Shown here one piece after another: positions 16,898 through 24,393 of a DNA stretch of 64,000 nucleotides; position 1 is the first letter of the stretch, and every line of letters begins with the position of its first letter. Both the position numbers and the translations under genes were made by a program. The notes below the pieces were generated by a model. That model did not search any database. It saw nothing but the letters and a program-made list of their open reading frames with translations, and was not told the origin of the DNA. The DNA is from Flavobacterium sp. HJ-32-4 (GTDB lineage Bacteria; Bacteroidota; Bacteroidia; Flavobacteriales; Flavobacteriaceae): assembly GCF_022532105.1 (NCBI RefSeq), contig NZ_CP092832.1, positions 744,001 through 808,000 of the forward strand, given 5' to 3'.

Positions 16898-18412
16898 ATG
16901 AACCGACCGGTACGCGTTCGCTTTGCGCCAAGTCCCACCGGCCCGCTCCACATCGGAGGGGTCCGCACCGCCCTTTTCAACTACCTTTTCGCCCGGAAAC
17001 ACGGGGGTGTTTTCTACCTTCGGATTGAAGATACCGACCAAAGCCGGTTCGTTCCGGGTGCGGAATCGTATATCTTCGAAGCGCTTGAATGGCTCGGTAT
17101 CGCGCCAAGTGAAACCGTCGGGAAGAATGAGAAATTCGGTCCGTACCGCCAAAGCGAGCGGAAGGAACTCTATCGTGGCTACGTGCAACAATTGCTTGAT
17201 TCCGGATGGGCGTATTACGCATTCGACACCGCCGAGGCGCTCGATGCGCACCGGAAACAGCACGAGGCGAACGGAAAAACCTTCATCTATAACTGGCACA
17301 ACCGCGAAAAACTTGATACGTCACTGCGACTTACCCCGGACGAGACGGCAAAACGCATCGCATCCGAAGAGTACGTCGTACGCTTTAAAACACCCGTAAA
17401 CGAAGTGCTCGAGCTACACGACCTCATCCGTGGGGAGGTAAAATTCGACACCAATCTTCTCGACGATAAAGTACTGTTCAAATCCGATGGGATGCCGACT
17501 TACCACCTTGCGAACGTGGTAGACGACCACTTGATGGAAACCTCGCACGTCATCCGCGGTGAAGAATGGCTTCCTTCCCTCCCACTCCATCACCTGTTGT
17601 ATAAAGCATTTGGTTGGGAGGCACCGGAATTCGCCCACTTACCGCTCATCCTGAAACCCATCGGCAACGGCAAGCTGTCAAAACGCGATGGGGATAAAAT
17701 GGGATTCCCGGTATTTCCGTTGGAATGGACGAGTGCCGAAGGCGTCTCGTCAGGCTATCGCGAAGCGGGTTATTTCCCGGAGGCGGTTGTTAACTTCCTC
17801 GCTTTATTGGGATGGAACGATGGTACAGACAAGGAACTCTTTTCGCTTGACGAACTAGCGGACGTCTTTGACCTGGCGCGCGTGCACAAAGCCGGCGCGA
17901 AGTTCGATCCGGAGAAAAATAAATGGTTCAACCACCAATACCTCATCCGCCAGGACGACGACACATTGGCGAAGGCATTTGCGCCGTTGTTGTATGCTAA
18001 AGGAATCCCGGCCGACTTCGGTACGGTGACCCGCATCGTGTCGCTGGTAAAAGAGCGTGCGGATTTCGTATCGGATCTGTGGGAACTCTCCTCCTACTTC
18101 TTTGAGGCACCGAATTCGTATGATGAAAAGGCGGCGAAGAACTGGAAAGACGACACGTCCCCATTGATGGAACGTCTGGCGGCGGTAATCGAGTCGGTAA
18201 CTGAGTTCACCTCCTCTAACCTGGAAGCTACGATCAAAGACTGGATGGCGCAAAACGAAATCGGCATGGGGAAAATCATGCAGCCCTTCCGTTTGAGCCT
18301 GGTGGGCGCGTTGAAAGGTCCACACCTGTTCGACATAGCCGAAGTTATTGGAAAAGAGGAAACCCTGCGCCGAATACGGGCTGCCGTGACATACTTCAGG
18401 TCGGAATCGTAA
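16898..18412 (+). CDS. gltX: Glutamate-tRNA ligase
   Basis: Cytosolic class I aminoacyl-tRNA synthetase that charges tRNA-Glu; 504 residues from the ATG at 16898, just after the promoter box. Seen: the HIGH-type motif APSPTGPLHIGG (residues ~10-21), the RIEDTDQSR substrate-binding segment, DDHLMETSHVIRGEEWLPS, and the KMSKS-equivalent GKLSKRDGDKMG. The C-terminal anticodon-binding domain covers the last ~170 residues. The length and motif order match discriminating bacterial GluRS. It diverges from the DUF4175 operon. Confidence 0.98.
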   Translation: MNRPVRVRFAPSPTGPLHIGGVRTALFNYLFARKHGGVFYLRIEDTDQSRFVPGAESYIFEALEWLGIAPSETVGKNEKFGPYRQSERKELYRGYVQQLLDSGWAYYAFDTAEALDAHRKQHEANGKTFIYNWHNREKLDTSLRLTPDETAKRIASEEYVVRFKTPVNEVLELHDLIRGEVKFDTNLLDDKVLFKSDGMPTYHLANVVDDHLMETSHVIRGEEWLPSLPLHHLLYKAFGWEAPEFAHLPLILKPIGNGKLSKRDGDKMGFPVFPLEWTSAEGVSSGYREAGYFPEAVVNFLALLGWNDGTDKELFSLDELADVFDLARVHKAGAKFDPEKNKWFNHQYLIRQDDDTLAKAFAPLLYAKGIPADFGTVTRIVSLVKERADFVSDLWELSSYFFEAPNSYDEKAAKNWKDDTSPLMERLAAVIESVTEFTSSNLEATIKDWMAQNEIGMGKIMQPFRLSLVGALKGPHLFDIAEVIGKEETLRRIRAAVTYFRSES

Positions 18413-18483
18413 CCGCGAAACGTCATTTTGTAACTTTTGTCTGAAGGGCGCGTATAAACACCGTTAACCTTAAATCAGACAAA

Positions 18484-19458
18484 ATGGATTTTCCTATTCC
18501 GCTTATCGTGGCCTTAATCGTAGGCCTCGTCATTTTCTTTTCGTGTTTCTTTACCGTAAAGCAACAGTCATCTGTGATTATTGAACGCTTTGGGAAGTTC
18601 CAGAGTGTGCGGAATTCAGGATTGCAACTCAAGATACCGATCATCGACCGTCTCGCCGGACGGGTGAACCTCCGGATCCAACAATTAGATGTCGTGATCG
18701 AAACCAAGACGCGCGACAACGTCTTTGTGAAAATGAAAGTGTCGGTGCAGTTCAAGGTCATCCAGGAGAAGGTATACGACGCGTTTTACAAGCTCGAATA
18801 CCCGCATGACCAGATCACAGCGTACGTTTTCGACGTGGTGCGCGCCGAGGTCCCGAAATTGAAACTGGATGATGTGTTCGAGCGTAAAGACGATATCGCC
18901 ATCGCGGTCAAACGCGAATTGAACGAAGCAATGACGACCTATGGCTACGACATCATCAACACGCTGGTAACGGATATCGATCCGGACATACAGGTGAAAA
19001 ACGCGATGAACCGTATCAACGCGGCCGATCGTGAGAAAACGGCGACTGAGTTTGAAGCCGAATCGGCCCGTATCCGTATCGTAGCCAAAGCAAAGGCAGA
19101 AGCCGAAAGCAAGCGCCTTCAGGGACAAGGTATTGCAGACCAGCGTCGGGAAATTGCACGCGGACTCGTAGAAAGTGTGGAAATACTCAACAATGTGGGA
19201 ATCAATTCGCAGGAAGCCTCTTCCCTCATCGTCGTGACGCAACACTACGACACCTTGCAGCAAATTGGCTCGGATACGAACTCGAACCTGATCCTGTTGC
19301 CGAACTCACCACAGGCCGCCACCGACATGCTGAACAACATGGTCGCCTCGTTTGCGGCCTCCAACCAGGTGGGCGAAATGATGAAGGCCACCAAAGCAAG
19401 AAAGCCAAAATCATCGGAGTCCGGCGAACGACCGCACGAAGATGAGCAACCCGCTTAA
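18484..19458 (+). CDS. SPFH/Band 7 (stomatin-like) membrane protein
   Basis: 324 residues. One N-terminal transmembrane helix (~6-24), then an SPFH domain from ~25 (VKQQSSVIIERFGKF) to ~200 with QQLDVVIETKTRDNVFV and YAFYKLEYP-like segments. An Ala/Glu/Lys-rich helix follows (AESARIRIVAKAKAEAESKRL) that mediates oligomerisation in this family. The pattern is closest to the HIR/QmcA-type group, which forms membrane scaffolds. The C-terminal 20 residues are polar and disordered. It follows gltX by 71 bases and ends at a strong terminator, so it may be read with gltX or from an unrecognised promoter. Confidence 0.92.
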   Translation: MDFPIPLIVALIVGLVIFFSCFFTVKQQSSVIIERFGKFQSVRNSGLQLKIPIIDRLAGRVNLRIQQLDVVIETKTRDNVFVKMKVSVQFKVIQEKVYDAFYKLEYPHDQITAYVFDVVRAEVPKLKLDDVFERKDDIAIAVKRELNEAMTTYGYDIINTLVTDIDPDIQVKNAMNRINAADREKTATEFEAESARIRIVAKAKAEAESKRLQGQGIADQRREIARGLVESVEILNNVGINSQEASSLIVVTQHYDTLQQIGSDTNSNLILLPNSPQAATDMLNNMVASFAASNQVGEMMKATKARKPKSSESGERPHEDEQPA

Positions 19459-19463
19459 CTAAA

Positions 19464-19487
19464 AAAAGAGGTCCGATGGGCCTCTTT
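19464..19487. terminator. Bidirectional terminator between the SPFH and YtxH genes
   Basis: AAAAGAGGTCC and GGGCCTCTTT form a stem with a 3-base loop flanked by an A run and a T run. It can end both the plus-strand SPFH transcript and the minus-strand ytxH transcript. Confidence 0.75.
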
Positions 19488-19493
19488 TCTTTT

Positions 19494-19823
19494 TTAGTTT
19501 TTCGACGCGGTGACGCTCTGTTTCAACTGCTTCAGTTTTTGCTCGAGTGCCTCGATGACTTCTTCCGCCTTCATATCGGCTTTTGTTACGAGATCGTCAA
19601 ACGATTGGGTGAAGTCTTTCGGATCGCCTTTGAACTGATCCTTCAACTTTTCGTAAAGGTCATCGTATGTATCGCCGAGCGCTTTCTTTCCGTCTTTGAT
19701 ACCGTCGCGAATTTTTCCACGGGTTTTTGATCCTTTGTCAGGAGCAAACAAAATACCGGCGGCAGCACCGAGTGCGACACCTGTCAAAAGTGCGATAAGG
19801 AGGTTCGAACTGTTCTTTGACAT
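19494..19823 (-). CDS. YtxH domain-containing protein
   Basis: 109 residues. A short N-terminal hydrophobic, glycine-rich segment (LLIALLTGVALGAAAGILFAP) is followed by DKGSKTRGKI, the classic YtxH signature, and then by an amphipathic Lys/Asp/Glu-rich helical tail. YtxH proteins are small membrane-associated proteins linked to stress or envelope functions in other bacteria; no defined activity is known. It is a single-gene unit ending in the shared terminator at 19464-19487. Confidence 0.88.
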   Translation of the reverse strand: MSKNSSNLLIALLTGVALGAAAGILFAPDKGSKTRGKIRDGIKDGKKALGDTYDDLYEKLKDQFKGDPKDFTQSFDDLVTKADMKAEEVIEALEQKLKQLKQSVTASKN

Positions 19824-20050
19824 GGCTTTGTATTTAAAGTTGAACCTAAAGTTACGTTTTTTACGTCAACCGTGCCGTTAAGGCGTCGTTAAACCTCAAA
19901 AATGAAAATAAAGCGTTCTAAGAAACGATTGTCGCCCCCAAAAGGAATTCACCTTACCTTATTTTTTAAATGGCTCTCCGTTTATTTAAAAAAGTCACTT
20001 TTAGTAGGTAATATCTATTATTAATAAAGTTTTAATAGTTTATAAAAATA

Positions 20051-20081
20051 ATAAAGGAAGGATGTAGCACCCTTCCTTTAT
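20051..20081 (-). terminator. Intrinsic terminator of glnS
   Basis: TAAAGGAAGG pairs perfectly with CCTTCCTTTA (20052-20061 with 20071-20080), 9-base loop, followed on the minus strand by TTATTTTTAT. It lies 21 bases beyond the glnS stop. The rest of the 19824-20101 gap is AT-rich, and I see no gene in it. Confidence 0.75.
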
Positions 20082-20101
20082 AATAATTTCTATCTATACT
20101 A

Positions 20102-22198
20102 TTAAATGGTCGCCAACAGCGCGAGCACCTCTTCGTTTTTTTCCTGTTGCTTCAACTCGTCGAAACGCGGTTGGAAGGCTTCGAAGTAAAGCGCATCCCC
20201 TTTTAGGTTTTGGATGGCTTCCATCCGAACGAACGGCGATTCGCTTTTCAGGGAAAAACCATATAGCTTCTCCATCACTTCCGTATCGACGTCTTTCGGT
20301 TTCAAAACCGTGCTATATTTCAACAGCCAGTTCGCAAACAGCAGAGAAGCCTTGTTGTTGTTTACGTTCTTCCGAAGCGAGTTCTGCAAGAGGCTGAAGT
20401 TCGATACGGAGGCAATATAGTCGCCCACCGCACGCTCTACCACCATCCGCTCGTCGGCCGTAGTGGCCTTGAAATAACGGTTGATTTCCTTGAGCGAGTT
20501 GTTGATGGCATTCTCTTCTTTCTTGCCTTTTTCTTCCCAGGTATCCTTCAAACCAACGGTCTTGTTGAACACCAAAGCGCCGGATTGACTGTCTTTATCG
20601 ACTACGAAATACCCAATTCGCTGGAACTGGAAACGGGCTTCCGGCTGGGCATTGGCCAGGCTCGGCTCTACAAATCCGGTGCTGATTTTCAACGATTCCG
20701 GGTTTACGAAGTCGAGGAAATTGCGCTCTTTATGCGAATCAGGCGCTTCGTCTACAAACAGACGGTCGTACAACCGTATCTCCGCCGGAAGCGCATGCGC
20801 CACCGACACCCAATGCAACGTGCCGGATACCTTGCGCTCGCTGGCTTCGGTGCCGCTTCCCGAAAGACTATCGGGGTCGTAGGAGGCGTGAATTTCCGTG
20901 ATTTTTCCTTCCGAATCCTTCACAACTGATTCACCTTTAATGATATAGGCGTTCTTCAAACGTACTTCCCTTCCGATACTCAGACGGAAATACTTAGGTG
21001 GTGCTTCTTCGAGGAAGTCCTCCCGTTCAATATACATTTCCCGTGAAAACGGCACTTTCCGGAAACCGGCTGCGGCATCTTCCGGGTTGTTTTCCGCTTC
21101 CAGCCACTCCTCTTTTCCTTCCGGATAATTGACGATCACGAGCTTCACCGGATCCACTACCGCCATGACGCGGGGCGCGGTTTTATTCAGGTCTTCGCGT
21201 ATACAAAATTCCAATGTCGACACATCGATCAGGTTATCGCGCTTGGCGATGCCGATCATCTGGGTAAAGTTGCGCAGGGAAGCCGGCGTGTACCCGCGAC
21301 GGCGCAGCCCGGATATGGTCGACATCCGCGGATCGTCCCATCCTTTCACATGTCCTTCATTCACCAATTGCAGCAACTTCCGTTTGCTGACTACGGTATG
21401 GCTCAGGTTACGACGCGCGAATTCCCTTTGTTTCGGACGTACTTTAGTGTCGTCATATATCTGGTCAAGGAACCAGTCGTAGAGTTCACGGTGCGGCAGG
21501 AATTCAAGCGTACAGAACGAATGCGACACCTGTTCGAGGTAATCGCTCTCGCCGTGTGCCCAGTCATACATCGGATAGATACACCAGTCGTTTCCGGTGC
21601 GGTGATGGTGTTTGTGCAGGATGCGGTACATGATCGGATCGCGCATCAGCATATTCGGTGAAGCCATATCGATTTTGGCCCGCAGGATGTGCGTTCCTTC
21701 CTCAAACTCGCCCTTCTTCATACGCTCAAAGAGGTCGAGGTTTTCTTCTACCGACCGATCGCGAAACGGACTGTTGACCCCTGGTGTGGTAGGCGTTCCC
21801 TTCTGTTCGGCCATCGCCTCAGACGACTGGCTGTCGACGTAGGCCTTTCCTTTTTTGATGAACACCACTGCCCAATCGTATAATTGTTGGAAGTAGTCGG
21901 AGGCATAGCACTCCTCAGCCCACTGGTAGCCGAGCCACTGCACGTCGCGCTTGATGGCGTCTACATATTCCTGTTCTTCCTTCGCTGGATTGGTGTCGTC
22001 AAAACGAAGGTTCACCGGCGCTTTATAATGCATACCCAAACCGAAATTCAACGCAATCGCGCTGGCGTGCCCGATGTGCAGGTAGCCGTTGGGCTCAGGC
22101 GGAAAACGAAACCGCAGCTTGTTTTGCGGCATGCCGTTTCGCAAGTCTTCCTCTATGATTTGTTCGATGAAATTCAGGGAACGTTCTTCAGTGGCCAT
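20102..22198 (-). CDS. glnS: Glutamine-tRNA ligase with C-terminal extension
   Basis: Class I aminoacyl-tRNA synthetase for tRNA-Gln, 698 residues. Seen: the HIGH motif in FPPEPNGYLHIGHAS (residues ~32-45), LRFDDTNPAKEE, and the KMSKS-equivalent HTVVSKRKLLQLV. The beta-barrel anticodon-binding domains follow to ~residue 555. The protein is ~140 residues longer than the ~555-residue E. coli enzyme. The extra C-terminal part is helical (from ~KKEENAINNSLKEINRYF) and resembles the YqeY/GatB-tail type of tRNA-binding appendage, which is inference. The promoter is TTG-N18-TACCTTTG at 22216-22244; folB diverges. Confidence 0.97.
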   Translation of the reverse strand: MATEERSLNFIEQIIEEDLRNGMPQNKLRFRFPPEPNGYLHIGHASAIALNFGLGMHYKAPVNLRFDDTNPAKEEQEYVDAIKRDVQWLGYQWAEECYASDYFQQLYDWAVVFIKKGKAYVDSQSSEAMAEQKGTPTTPGVNSPFRDRSVEENLDLFERMKKGEFEEGTHILRAKIDMASPNMLMRDPIMYRILHKHHHRTGNDWCIYPMYDWAHGESDYLEQVSHSFCTLEFLPHRELYDWFLDQIYDDTKVRPKQREFARRNLSHTVVSKRKLLQLVNEGHVKGWDDPRMSTISGLRRRGYTPASLRNFTQMIGIAKRDNLIDVSTLEFCIREDLNKTAPRVMAVVDPVKLVIVNYPEGKEEWLEAENNPEDAAAGFRKVPFSREMYIEREDFLEEAPPKYFRLSIGREVRLKNAYIIKGESVVKDSEGKITEIHASYDPDSLSGSGTEASERKVSGTLHWVSVAHALPAEIRLYDRLFVDEAPDSHKERNFLDFVNPESLKISTGFVEPSLANAQPEARFQFQRIGYFVVDKDSQSGALVFNKTVGLKDTWEEKGKKEENAINNSLKEINRYFKATTADERMVVERAVGDYIASVSNFSLLQNSLRKNVNNNKASLLFANWLLKYSTVLKPKDVDTEVMEKLYGFSLKSESPFVRMEAIQNLKGDALYFEAFQPRFDELKQQEKNEEVLALLATI

Positions 22199-22215
22199 AC
22201 TAAAATATTGAAGCG

Positions 22216-22244
22216 CAAAGGTAGTAAAGAAGTCGTTAGTTCAA
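22216..22244 (-). promoter_or_regulatory. glnS promoter
   Basis: On the minus strand TTG, an 18-base spacer and TACCTTTG (22216-22223) match the Bacteroidetes promoter. The ATG is 17 bases downstream. Confidence 0.65.
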
Positions 22245-22288
22245 GATGTATCCTTCATCAGGAAGAAGCACGGATCGGGCAGATTTGA

Positions 22289-22296
22289 TACCTTTG
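22289..22296 (+). promoter_or_regulatory. Promoter -7 box of folB, nearly leaderless
   Basis: TACCTTTG (TAnnTTTG) ends 5 bases before the folB ATG at 22302. Confidence 0.55.
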
Positions 22297-22301
22297 CACC
22301 T

Positions 22302-22661
22302 ATGGGAATTATACGACTCACCAATGTCCGCACGTTCAGCTTCCACGGCTGCCTCGAAGAAGAAAGCCGCATCGGATCGGATTACCGCGTTGACCTGGAA
22401 GTAAAAGCCGATTTACGCAAGGCGAAAGTCACGGATGAACTGGCCGACACCGTCGATTATGTCTATCTCAATCGCGTCATCATCGAGGAAATGGCTATTC
22501 GTGCCAAGCTACTCGAACATGTAGCCCACCGCATTGTGAGCCGGATTTTTGCCGATAAACCAGAAATTTCCACCATACGCCTTTCCGTTGCAAAACTCAA
22601 TCCACCGATAGGTGGTGACGTAGCATCGGTGGCCGTTGAATTAGAAGAATTTAGGTCGTAA
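22302..22661 (+). CDS. folB: Dihydroneopterin aldolase
   Basis: Folate-pathway enzyme converting 7,8-dihydroneopterin to 6-hydroxymethyl-dihydropterin; 119 residues, the normal length. Seen: the N-terminal FSFHGCLEEESRIGSDYRVDL with the substrate-binding Glu region, the DTVDYVYLNRVI segment, the LLEHVAHRIV motif, and the C-terminal VAKLNPPIGGDV carrying the catalytic Lys. It is a single gene preceding tRNA-Cys and divergent from glnS, with its promoter box abutting the start codon. Confidence 0.95.
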   Translation: MGIIRLTNVRTFSFHGCLEEESRIGSDYRVDLEVKADLRKAKVTDELADTVDYVYLNRVIIEEMAIRAKLLEHVAHRIVSRIFADKPEISTIRLSVAKLNPPIGGDVASVAVELEEFRS

Positions 22662-22729
22662 ACCGCGCGTTTCCGCCAACAGAATGGCTATTTTTTTGCG
22701 GTTTCTTTCCCTTTTCCGATAAAATTGGT

Positions 22730-22737
22730 TAGATTTG
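22730..22737 (+). promoter_or_regulatory. Promoter -7 box of tRNA-Cys
   Basis: TAGATTTG (TAnnTTTG) ends 17 bases before the mature tRNA 5' end. Confidence 0.5.
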
Positions 22738-22754
22738 CCGTCCATTCAAATCAT

Positions 22755-22828
22755 GGCGTCGTGGCCGAGTGGCTAGGCTGGGCTCTGCAAAAGCTCCTAC
22801 AGCGGTTCGAATCCGCTCGATGCCTCCA
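22755..22828 (+). tRNA. tRNA-Cys (GCA)
   Basis: A full cloverleaf can be drawn. The acceptor stem GGCGTCG/CGATGCC has one G-T pair, the D arm is GCC...GGC, and the anticodon loop CTGCAAA has GCA at 22787-22789. The T arm is AGCGG-TTCGAAT-CCGCT. The discriminator is T at 22825, as required for cysteine identity, and CCA is encoded at 22826-22828. A terminator hairpin starts directly at the CCA end. Confidence 0.96.
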
Positions 22829-22855
22829 AAACCTCCTGTAACGGGAGGTTTTTTT
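22828..22855. terminator. Terminator of tRNA-Cys, overlapping the lysE-type stop
   Basis: AAACCTCC pairs with GGAGGTTT and is followed by TTTTT. On the opposite strand it directly follows the LysE-type gene, so it can serve both convergent units. Confidence 0.8.
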
Positions 22856-23558
22856 ATGGTTTTCGGTTAAGGGAATCGGCGCGTTGTTCGATTTTATTGA
22901 CGACTTCATCCACAATGCGTGTTTGTTTCGGGAAGAGTCCTTTTGCCAATAATACCGCACCGGAAATAGCCAGGATCAGGCTGATAATGTTCTTGATCAA
23001 TAAGATGTTCTTCGGATTGAGTTTGTTCCGAAGTTGTTTGGCGAGTAGGATCTTACCGATATCAACCACGAAATACGTGCAGATCAGCGTGGTAAAAAAT
23101 ACCAGCATGCGCGACGGCTTGAGTTCGAGTTCAGGCCCGATGCTTAAGAGCACCATCAGCCAGAAACCCAACACGCCGACGTTGATGAAATTCAGGAAAA
23201 ATCCCTTCGCAAACAAGCCAAAATAGTTCGCGCGTGCCAACTCTACCGGATTCTCCGGATCGAGGTTTTTAGAGCCTTTTTTGTGTTTCAGGAAGGTAAT
23301 AATACCATACGAAAGCAAGACGAGCCCACCGAAGATGAACAGCGCCGGATCGTCTTTTATCGTCTCAATCAGGCGGTAACTTCCGAGATAAGCGATCAGG
23401 ATGAACACGATATCCGCCAGGATCACACCCAGATCAAAGATAATAGCGGCCTTGATTCCCTTCACGACACTGGTTTCCAACAAAACGAAGAAAACGGGTC
23501 CGATCATGAAACTCAACACGATACCGGGAAGGATGGCCGAAAGTATGTCCTGCATCAT
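22854..23558 (-). CDS. LysE-family translocator
   Basis: Inner-membrane exporter-type protein, 234 residues from the first of two adjacent ATGs (23558/23555). Both follow a good promoter at 23579, so the longer frame to 23600 is rejected. Six hydrophobic segments and the N-terminal LPGIVLSFMIGPVFFVLLETSV, containing the glycine/proline-rich first helix of LysE/RhtB proteins, are visible. Members export amino acids or related metabolites; the substrate here is unknown. The central cytoplasmic loop (KHKKGSKNLDPENP) is basic. It is monocistronic and convergent with tRNA-Cys. Confidence 0.9.
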   Translation of the reverse strand: MMQDILSAILPGIVLSFMIGPVFFVLLETSVVKGIKAAIIFDLGVILADIVFILIAYLGSYRLIETIKDDPALFIFGGLVLLSYGIITFLKHKKGSKNLDPENPVELARANYFGLFAKGFFLNFINVGVLGFWLMVLLSIGPELELKPSRMLVFFTTLICTYFVVDIGKILLAKQLRNKLNPKNILLIKNIISLILAISGAVLLAKGLFPKQTRIVDEVVNKIEQRADSLNRKP

Positions 23559-23578
23559 AGTAACACCTGGTCGAAACA

Positions 23579-23610
23579 CAAATGTAACAATCAATGGCAC
23601 ATATCCGCAA
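23579..23610 (-). promoter_or_regulatory. Promoter of the LysE-type gene
   Basis: On the minus strand TTG, a 21-base spacer and TACATTTG (23579-23586) form a full Bacteroidetes promoter, 20 bases before the ATG at 23558. Confidence 0.7.
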
Positions 23611-23612
23611 TA

Positions 23613-23635
23613 AAAAAGACCCCGTTGGGGGCCTT
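23613..23635 (-). terminator. Terminator of the head-GIN gene
   Basis: On the minus strand AAGGCCCCC-AAC-GGGGTCTTTTTT forms a GC-rich stem with a T run, 22 bases after the stop. Confidence 0.75.
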
Positions 23636-23657
23636 CCTTGTATTTCGATTCCGGTGA

Positions 23658-24326
23658 TCAGTCCATTCGAACAATCGTACCACCGATGACCGTCTTCTCT
23701 TCCACCCGGCGCGGATGACCGAAAATACGGATATTGCCACCGGCCCGTACTTTTGCTTCCACCAGTTCCGATGCGTTTACATCAGCATTACCGCCGGCAT
23801 TCGCCGTCACGACCGTTTGTCCGGTAACGAGCTTTGAGGCGTTGTATTCCGCACCTGAATTGACGATGACTTCCTGGTTGGTAGCCGTGCCATCAAGCGA
23901 AACACGGGCACCACCAGACGCTTTCACGTTCAGTTTCCCTACGTTGAGCACCATTCGCACTTCACCTCCTTCTTTGGCTTCGACCTCGAAAAGTGTTGTC
24001 TCAACCGCTTTCTCACATGCAATCCGGGAACCTTCATTGGCTTCCACTGCTTCGAGTTTGGTGTAAAAGACGGTAGCGGAAATAGCATCACCGGCTAATA
24101 AACGTCCAAGCGGCATCCGGATTTTGAGTTCGCCGTTCTTGTTGACGATCTCTACCTTTTCAGCCTCTTTTCCGTTCAGTATGACTTTGTTTTCATCCGA
24201 CGGAATCAACAATACATCAATCTGGTCAAAGGCGCTTACTTTGTCAAAAGCACCTACCTCACGGCTGATCTCTTGCGAAAAGGCGGGGAGCGACAGCAAC
24301 GCAAACAATAAATGGATTCGTTTCAT
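23658..24326 (-). CDS. Head-GIN domain (DUF2807) exported protein
   Basis: 222 residues with an N-terminal signal peptide (MKRIHLLFALLSLPAFSQ). The mature part begins REVGAFDKVSAFDQIDVLL, the typical opening of the putative auto-transporter adhesin head-GIN domain. Alternating beta-strand repeats follow, with many Val/Asn/Gly residues (GGARVSLDGTATNQEVIVNSGAEYNAS) consistent with a beta-helix. Such proteins are common in Bacteroidetes and are thought to lie in the periplasm or on the surface; no precise function is known. It is monocistronic with its own terminator. Confidence 0.88.
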   Translation of the reverse strand: MKRIHLLFALLSLPAFSQEISREVGAFDKVSAFDQIDVLLIPSDENKVILNGKEAEKVEIVNKNGELKIRMPLGRLLAGDAISATVFYTKLEAVEANEGSRIACEKAVETTLFEVEAKEGGEVRMVLNVGKLNVKASGGARVSLDGTATNQEVIVNSGAEYNASKLVTGQTVVTANAGGNADVNASELVEAKVRAGGNIRIFGHPRRVEEKTVIGGTIVRMD

Positions 24327-24393
24327 ATGTTCTTTTGGCTAAAGACGTCGTTTTGATACAAAACGTTGCACCTGCACCAAAAATTATAATGAT

